From Haplomitrium mnioides (lineage: Eukaryota > Marchantiophyta > Haplomitriopsida > Calobryales), in contig JBNGIS010020639.1 in assembly GCA_049999725.1 (NCBI GenBank), positions 1-23,260 on the forward strand: 23,260 nucleotides of DNA. The letters are read 5' to 3'. Below, piece after piece: positions 18,440 through 23,260 of the stretch. The position numbers were made by a program, and so were the translations under genes. The notes beneath the pieces were generated by a model. The model saw only the letters and a list, made by a program, of their open reading frames with translations. It ran no database searches and was not told the origin of the DNA. How positions within the stretch are numbered: position 1 is the first letter of the stretch; each line of letters opens with the position of its first letter.

Positions 18440-20334
18440 GATGTCAATAGTTTGTGTATCTTAGTGACAATACCTGTCAGAATAATAATTATGATCAGAT
18501 AAGAGAAATATCTGAAGTGTTGTATGTGCCTGGTATTGCCAAGAATTTGTTTTCAAAGGCTCATAGCCAAACAAAATGAGAGCTTTGTTCAAAGAGATGC
18601 TAAGGGAGAGCATCAAGAAACCTGCTTATTACATAACCAGTTGTATTAGATTGGCAGGTCCAGTCATGCAGAGGAAATAGTGTGTGGAACATCAACCTCT
18701 TCATCAACCGCAGAAGTTGTGGCAATAGTGTCTTGACCACATCAGTCTATTAAGGTTGAGACTGTTGATGGAAGAGAAAATGGTTACATGCTTAGACCTG
18801 ACAGACATGAGAAGTCTGCCAGCCTGTGTCAAAGCCAAGAAGAGCAGAGATGTCTTTCCAAGACAAAGTTCAAGGACTGAACTATGGAAACACTTGCTCT
18901 GGTACACTCTGAACTTTGTGGTCCAATGTCTTCTCCAACTCATTCTGGATGTAGATATTTCATCACGTTCATTGATGATTATATATGTTTGTCTTCCTGT
19001 TAAGATAGAAGTCTCATGCCTTTTAGCAATTGAGAACCTATAAAACGTTTGTTGAAAAACAAACAGGTAATTTACTGAAGGCACTAAGATCTGATAGTAG
19101 TGATGAATATCAATTACATGAGTTTGACAGTTATTGCCAAGTCAATGGCGTTTTAAGACAGTACAGAAGTATGAACATTTGTACCTACAAGACCACCTTC
19201 ATCTTCAGTGGGAGCTATTAGTGACATCAATATAAGTCATGATCAGAGGATATGACTTATAAGTTAAATAAGGCACTTTATGGATTGAAGCAATCCTCTC
19301 ATTTATGGTACCAGAAGATAGACTCATTCCTGATAGAAATGAAGTTTTGTAAGTCAAGAGCAGATACCAAAGAGAGTCAAGTCTGGTGACACTTGCCTTA
19401 TAAGTTGATAATATTGTTCTTGACATCAAAGATATGATGTTACTGACACAGATTAAGAGCTCATTGATGTAAGGTTTTTGAGATGACAGACATGGGTGAG
19501 ATCTACTACTGCCTTGGGATGGAGATTACCATAAGCAAAATAGAAGGGTGGATCACCTCTCATAGCAGAGATATAATCTTGAAGTCTTGGATAGATTCAA
19601 CATGATGGATTGCAATCTATAGACAGCCCAGTTGGTCCAGGAACACGTCTGAGTAAGGATGATTGTCCTGTAAGTGATAGTGAGGTGTACATGACGAAGT
19701 ATGTACCTTGCTCTAGTGCTGTTGAGAGTATTATTTGAGCCATGATCTGAATAAGTCCTAACATCTCTTATGCAGTCAGAACAGTTACACAGTATATGGA
19801 CAATCCAAGTCCAATGCACTGAACTGCAGTTAAGAGAATATTGAGGTATCTGAAGAGGACACATAACATTGGTTTGTGCTATCACCAACCAATAGTCCTA
19901 TGCCTCTATATGGATATTCTGATTCTGACTTTGCAGGAGATCTGAATACAAGGAGATCCACAACTGGATATTGCTTTGTTATGTCTAAACCAGCCACATC
20001 GTGGGCATCTGTAGAAGTTGTTTGGCTGAGACATTTATTATCTAACCATTGGGTTTGTGCAGATTGTTACCTACCTACATTGTGACAACCAGAGTGCTAC
20101 TGCACTAGTTCTCAACCCAAGGTTACATGAAAGAACAAAGCATGTTGATGTTCAGTATCACCATGTGCAAGGTTTGGTCAAAGATGGCAACACCGAAGTT
20201 GTCTACTGCAGCACAAGTGAAATGGCTGCAGATATAATTACAGAGGGAATTTTTGGATACAACCATGTCTTACTCAGTTATAAGATGAGGTTGATAAGTG
20301 TTGAAGGATTGAAAGATTAGACCCTAAATGAGAG
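18440..20334 (+). pseudogene. Copia pol remnant: protease end, integrase, reverse transcriptase, RNase H
   Basis: From left to right: EVLYVPGIAKNLFS (18514), the protease/pre-integrase linker; LVHSELCGPM and FITFIDDY (18899-19005), the integrase core with Glu where the first catalytic Asp is usual; LRSDSSDEY (about 19084), the second Asp with NGG changed to SSD. Then KLNKALYGLKQSSHLWYQK (19261), the reverse-transcriptase C-terminal part, and VFEMTDMGEIYYCLGMEI (19474). The YVDD catalytic block is not present and the sequence before ALYGLKQ is missing. RNase H follows: YGYSDSDFAGD and RRSTTGYCF (from about 19909), a deletion after SWAS, then DNQSATALVLNPRLHERTKH (20087). Frames change several times and many stops intervene. 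Not functional. Confidence 0.88.
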
Positions 20335-20857
20335 TGTTGGAAATAGTTGTGTTCACACCTGCTATTGTAGTGTCCAATCTTTCCTGGATAAGATATATCC
20401 AGTTAGGATATGTCTTATGTGCATCTGGATATTGTGTCCAATCTTTCCTGGATAAGATATATCCAGTTAGGATATGTCTTATGTGCATCTGGATATTATG
20501 TACACTAAAGGAGTTGGATATGTCTTATGTGCATCTGGATATTATGTACACTAAAGGAGTTGCACTGGTTCACATAGGTTGCAACCCTTGCATAGGAAAG
20601 GACATTGCCTTCCAGATAAATGCTGGATGCAATCCTAGTTGCAATTAGACCAGTTTTTCCATCTAAAGTGAATATACTCAAAATTACCTCCTAATTTTTC
20701 CATCTCAAGTGAATATACTCAGAATTAACTCCTAAAGTTGAAGTTGTATCATTTGATTGCATGTATCTATTAGACTTGATGTTTGTATAAGGATTTGTCA
20801 AGAGAGATCCTAACATCAATTCATTTCTAATATGCTGAAAGGTGAGAAATTTTAACA
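20335..20857 (+). repeat. Copia 3' LTR (523 bp), expanded by three tandem duplications
   Basis: Begins TGTTGGAAATAGTTGTG like the 5' LTR and ends TTTTAACA. It is 150 bp longer because of tandem duplications of 64 bp (20370-20433 and 20434-20497), 46 bp (20470-20515 and 20516-20561) and 41 bp (20654-20694 and 20695-20735). A 6-bp gain and a 7-bp loss complete the difference. Confidence 0.93.
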
Positions 20858-20862
20858 CCTAC
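20858..20862 (+). repeat. Target-site duplication CCTAC, right copy
   Basis: Identical to 15753-15757 and directly after the CA end of the 3' LTR. Confidence 0.93.
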
Positions 20863-21413
20863 TACCAAGGGCACCCTTCCCTTGGATAGAATTCTTCCTT
20901 GACCTCACTCAACAACCTTTCTTTGAGCAGCAAGGTTTTCCTTCAATGATTTCATGCTCACAAAAATCTGCTCGATAAAGTCTTAGAAATGAGCAGAAAT
21001 GAAAAAGCCTGCTCAACGATCTTCCCTTGATGAAGAAATCAATGCGCTTTTCTTTCGACGAGGAAATTGGGCCCAGCTGCAAAGGTCAATTTGAGCCCTC
21101 ATACAAATTCTCTAGGGCTCAATGATTCTTGCTTCACAAAACCCAGCACTCGACCTCTGCTCGACGTTGCCTCAATGAATGAAAGACGATAGCATCAGGA
21201 AATGGAAAAGGAGGCCCTGCGATTTTGTTCACTCGAACAAACCAGATCTGCAAATGTCCTTAATGTAGTTATTTCTCACAACCGTTGCTGATTCAAGCAA
21301 TGCTTGCGCGCCTGCACGAAGAAACATCCTTCGACGATTCTGGATCGAGCAAATCTTTGCTCGACAAAAATCTGCACACGCTGACCTTTGTTCGACACTG
21401 CTCGTTGAAGTCC

Positions 21414-21501
21414 CTACTCAATGAAGGACCAACCCAAGACGCTGCTCAACAAAGGACCTGCTCGATGAAGGACCAGCCCAAGACGCTGCTCTACGAAGGA
21501 C
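21414..21501 (+). repeat. Two tandem copies of a 44-bp unit
   Basis: Units start at 21414 (CTACTCAATGAAGGACCAAC...) and 21458 (CTGCTCGATGAAGGACCAGC...), differing at about six positions. Each contains the CTCGATGAAGG-type word twice, once at each end. Confidence 0.8.
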
Positions 21502-21700
21502 TTGCACCGATTTTGCCACCAGATCCCTAAAACGAAAGCATATCAATCGATGCCATTTCGATTGATCGTGCTCTCTCTTATGCTCTGCTACGAGTGAGTA
21601 ACCAAAAAATGGACGATGAAGCAGCGCGGCAAAGGATCTACAAGGGCCTTGCTTGATGAAGAAACCTGAAAAACAAACCCTTCTTGTTTGTTGTTGATCG

Positions 21701-22342
21701 ATGCTTTTCGACAAAGAAATGAGTACTCGGCTGATCGACGAAACAAACTCCTCAAAACGAAGACTCCTCAACGCAATTTGGCCTCCAGAAAACAGCCGCT
21801 GCTCGACAATCAAATGCCACTCGAATACTACTCGACAAAAATCCGCTACTCAAACAAATCCTCTTCTTGAGAATTTCGAGTTTGTTTTCTGCTTTTCTTC
21901 GAGCAGTGAGATGGCTGGCATATCTCTAAATCACGATTTTCTGCTTCTTTGCTCAACAAAATCTCTTTGCTGTAGATTTCAGGGCCCCTTGCAAGCCCTT
22001 GATGAACTTTTAGAACACGAAATCAGAAATCATGCAGTCGACAATTTTTCTTCACCGAGTCCAGAAGTTTTTCTTCTCAAAGATCTCTTCGGCAAAATCA
22101 GAGTTGTGAGATTTTATGCAACCTATCTTCTACAACCTATCTTCTGCAACCTATCTTCTACAACCTATCTTCCGCACCATCAAACCGCTCCTCACGCAAG
22201 GGATCCGAATTTTTTGCCATTGGTTCACAAACCACAATCTTTAGCAAAATTTCTTCCACAAAACTTTCAACACTCAGACACCAAGTATGCTTGCGATCTC
22301 CTAACCATATTTCTCAATCGCAATCCAAGATACCATGAATGA
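21701..22342 (+). CDS. Open reading frame of 213 codons, unrecognised and doubtful
   Basis: An uninterrupted frame from ATG 21701 to TGA 22340-22342 inside the repeat-rich stretch. It is Ser/Thr/Asn rich, with one hydrophobic stretch (HDFLLLCSTKSLCC) and a piece encoded by the 14-bp tandem repeat. No domain, signal peptide or splice pattern supports a gene. The length is unusual for chance but the low-complexity base composition favours open frames. Confidence 0.15.
   Translation: MLFDKEMSTRLIDETNSSKRRLLNAIWPPENSRCSTIKCHSNTTRQKSATQTNPLLENFEFVFCFSSSSEMAGISLNHDFLLLCSTKSLCCRFQGPLQALDELLEHEIRNHAVDNFSSPSPEVFLLKDLFGKIRVVRFYATYLLQPIFCNLSSTTYLPHHQTAPHARDPNFLPLVHKPQSLAKFLPQNFQHSDTKYACDLLTIFLNRNPRYHE
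22119..22174 (+). repeat. Four tandem copies of a 14-bp unit
   Basis: CAACCTATCTTCTA, CAACCTATCTTCTG, CAACCTATCTTCTA and CAACCTATCTTCCG follow one another without gaps. Copies 1 and 3 are identical, which suggests a 28-bp dimer was duplicated. Confidence 0.9.
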
Positions 22343-22368
22343 CAGAAACCTCACAAATCTTTTGATGT

Positions 22369-22627
22369 ACTTTTCTTCGAGTGATCTTCGAAGAAATTCC
22401 AAACATGTGTTGATCTTTCGATATCAGAACCAGCGCACCTTTGCTTACAAGGAATCCACTCTTCTCTAAGAACTGCAATGCCTCATTTCTCCTTTTGGTT
22501 CACAAATACGTAAAATAAAATCAAAAGAAAACCTTTCTATGAGAGTAAATTGCCTTATATACTAAGACACAAAAAGAGAAAAAACTCAAAATGTCTAAAA
22601 ATAGAAACCTACATGGAATAATGTGAC
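22369..22627 (-). repeat. Right-end LTR-like segment (B2), partner of B1
   Basis: Matches 10708-10973 from the GAAGAAATTCCAAACATGT region to GGAAT..TGTGAC, with scattered substitutions and small indels. On the minus strand it begins TGTCACATTATTCC and carries TATATAAGGC, so it is the promoter end of a 5' LTR for the minus-strand element. Beyond 22369 to the left the similarity stops, and the A segment seen at the left end is absent. Confidence 0.7.
22555..22561 (-). promoter_or_regulatory. TATA box of the right LTR-like segment
   Basis: The minus strand reads TAGTATATAAGGCA about 70 bp inside the repeat start, pointing towards gag of the minus-strand element. It is conserved with 10897-10903. 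Confidence 0.5.
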
Positions 22628-22632
22628 AAAGA
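22628..22632 (+). repeat. Right copy of AAAGA at the insert/satellite junction
   Basis: AAAGA lies between TGTGAC and the resumed satellite GGTGACTCTGC. It pairs with 10574-10578. Confidence 0.6.
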
Positions 22633-23260
22633 GGTGACTCTGCAAAAGGAGAAAATGAAAAGTCCATTCCATCATCCCCAAGTTCATGCTACAACTAAAG
22701 AGATGAAGAAGAACTCACTCTGAAAGAAGAGAAACGAAAAGATCTATTCCATCATCCCCAAATTCCTGCTACGACTATCAAGATAGAGAAGAAGTGACTC
22801 CGCAAGAGGAGAAATAGAAAGATCCATTCCATCATCCCCAAGTTACTACTACAACTATGGAGATGAAAAAGAGTTCACTCTTAAAGAGGAGAAAGGTAAA
22901 GGTCCATTCCATCATTCCCAAGTTAGCGCTACAACTATAGAGATAAAGGAGAAGTGGCTCTGCAAGAGGAGAAAAGAAAAGGTCTATTTCATCATCCCCA
23001 AGTTCATGCTACAAATTTGCAGATAAATGAGAGGTGATTCTGCAAGAGGAGAAAGTGAAAGGTCTATTGTATCATCCCCAAGTTTGTGCTACAACTATGA
23101 AGATGAAGAAGAGGTGACTCTACAAGAGGAGAAAAGAAAAAGTCCATTCCATCATCCCCAAGTTCATGCTACAATCATAGAGATAAAAGAGTTGACTCTC
23201 CCAGAAGACAAAGGGAACAACTATTCTATTATGATCACCAAGTTTGCGCTACAACTATAG
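22628..23260 (+). repeat. 80-bp satellite array, right part
   Basis: The array resumes in mid-monomer and continues past the window end. About eight monomers with the fixed CCATTCCATCATCCCCAAG box are present. Several carry GA(A/G)TTCACTCT(T/G)AAAGAGGAG-type halves, like the diverged monomers at 10400-10578, so the break lies in one continuous array edge. Open frames here are repeat artefacts. Confidence 0.9.

Larger units (their letters stand above)
15758..20857 (+). mobile_element. Ty1/copia LTR retrotransposon with complete ends (5.1 kb)
   Basis: LTRs with TG...CA ends (15758-16130 and 20335-20857) are flanked by CCTAC duplications. A perfect initiator tRNA-Met primer site starts directly after the 5' LTR. 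Protein blocks follow the copia order gag, protease, integrase, reverse transcriptase, RNase H. Gag is open, but pol is broken by stops, frameshifts and deletions, so the copy could move only with pol supplied by another element. LTRs differ by scattered substitutions and by three tandem duplications, so the insertion is not recent. It sits in DNA that lies between the gypsy gag and the right end of the larger block. Confidence 0.95.
20863..22368. other. Region of diverged short repeats, no recognised gene
   Basis: Words of the form GCTCGA(C/T)(G/A)AAG recur dozens of times at irregular spacing between about 20960 and 21860, with clear tandem copies at 21414-21501. A second tandem tract is at 22119-22174. 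In minus-strand sense this is where the leader or 5' LTR remainder of the gypsy-type element would be expected, but nothing matches the left end of the block. Open frames occur on both strands; none shows a known domain. Confidence 0.55.
10579..22627. mobile_element. Composite insertion block of about 12 kb inside the satellite
   Basis: Satellite halves on the two sides join to a normal monomer (GAGATGAAAAAGA plus GGTGACTCTGC), and AAAGA is repeated at both edges. The block starts TG and ends TGTGAC(A). Its ends share a segment of about 260 bp (B1 at 10708-10973, B2 at 22369-22627), as LTRs would, each with a TATA box facing into the block on the minus strand. The interior holds a minus-strand gypsy-type remnant and a younger copia insertion. 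The simplest reading is one LTR-retrotransposon insertion that later decayed and received the copia element. Confidence 0.65.

Noticed and set aside
18704-19084. Minus-strand frame of 126 codons
   Set aside because: It lies over the copia integrase remnant on the other strand, which has clear domain similarity.
20305-20334. Polypurine tract before the copia 3' LTR
   Set aside because: AATGAGAG is short and interrupted; a tract should exist here but the sequence does not show a clear one.
22325-22335. Minus-strand TGGTATCTTGG as primer-binding site of the gypsy-type element
   Set aside because: Only the first seven bases match the initiator tRNA-Met site, and the LTR end next to it cannot be confirmed.

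Overview
The window reads as repeat-rich nuclear DNA of a land plant. The evidence is GT-AG splicing, a Ty1/copia element primed by initiator tRNA-Met, Ty3-type retrotransposon remnants and a long satellite array. The N4/N6-type DNA methylase and a retroelement carrying a cytosine-methyltransferase domain make a seedless plant (bryophyte, lycophyte or fern) more likely than a flowering plant, but that is inference. No species is assigned.

Layout. (1) 2-826 (+): the 3' end of a spliced gene for an N4/N6 amino-methyltransferase-like protein; the 5' part, including the catalytic motif, lies outside the window. (2) About 1032-1348: a degenerate 37-bp minisatellite running into a 100-N assembly gap (1349-1448). 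(3) 1529-10578: a satellite array of about 80-bp monomers arranged in a higher-order repeat of about 1.62 kb, with regularly placed short (about 48-bp) monomers. (4) 10579-22627: a block of about 12 kb that interrupts the satellite. The satellite resumes in register at 22628, and AAAGA is repeated at both edges.

Inside the block there are three parts. First come LTR-like terminal repeats with TATA boxes on the minus strand. Next is an internally deleted, decayed Ty3/gypsy-like element on the minus strand. It reads gag with zinc knuckles, protease, a C5-cytosine methyltransferase-like domain that lacks its catalytic core, and an integrase-tail and PHD-like remnant; no reverse transcriptase or integrase core is present. 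Last is a complete-ended Ty1/copia insertion (15758-20857, CCTAC target duplication) with an intact gag, a decayed pol and a 3' LTR lengthened by three tandem duplications. The remaining 1.5 kb (20863-22368) is rich in diverged short tandem repeats.

Only the methylase gene and the copia gag have coding regions that look intact. The retroelement pol regions are pseudogenes, and nearly all open frames in the satellite are by-products of its repeat length. The order of events appears to be satellite, then insertion of the gypsy-type element, its deletion and decay, then the copia insertion.
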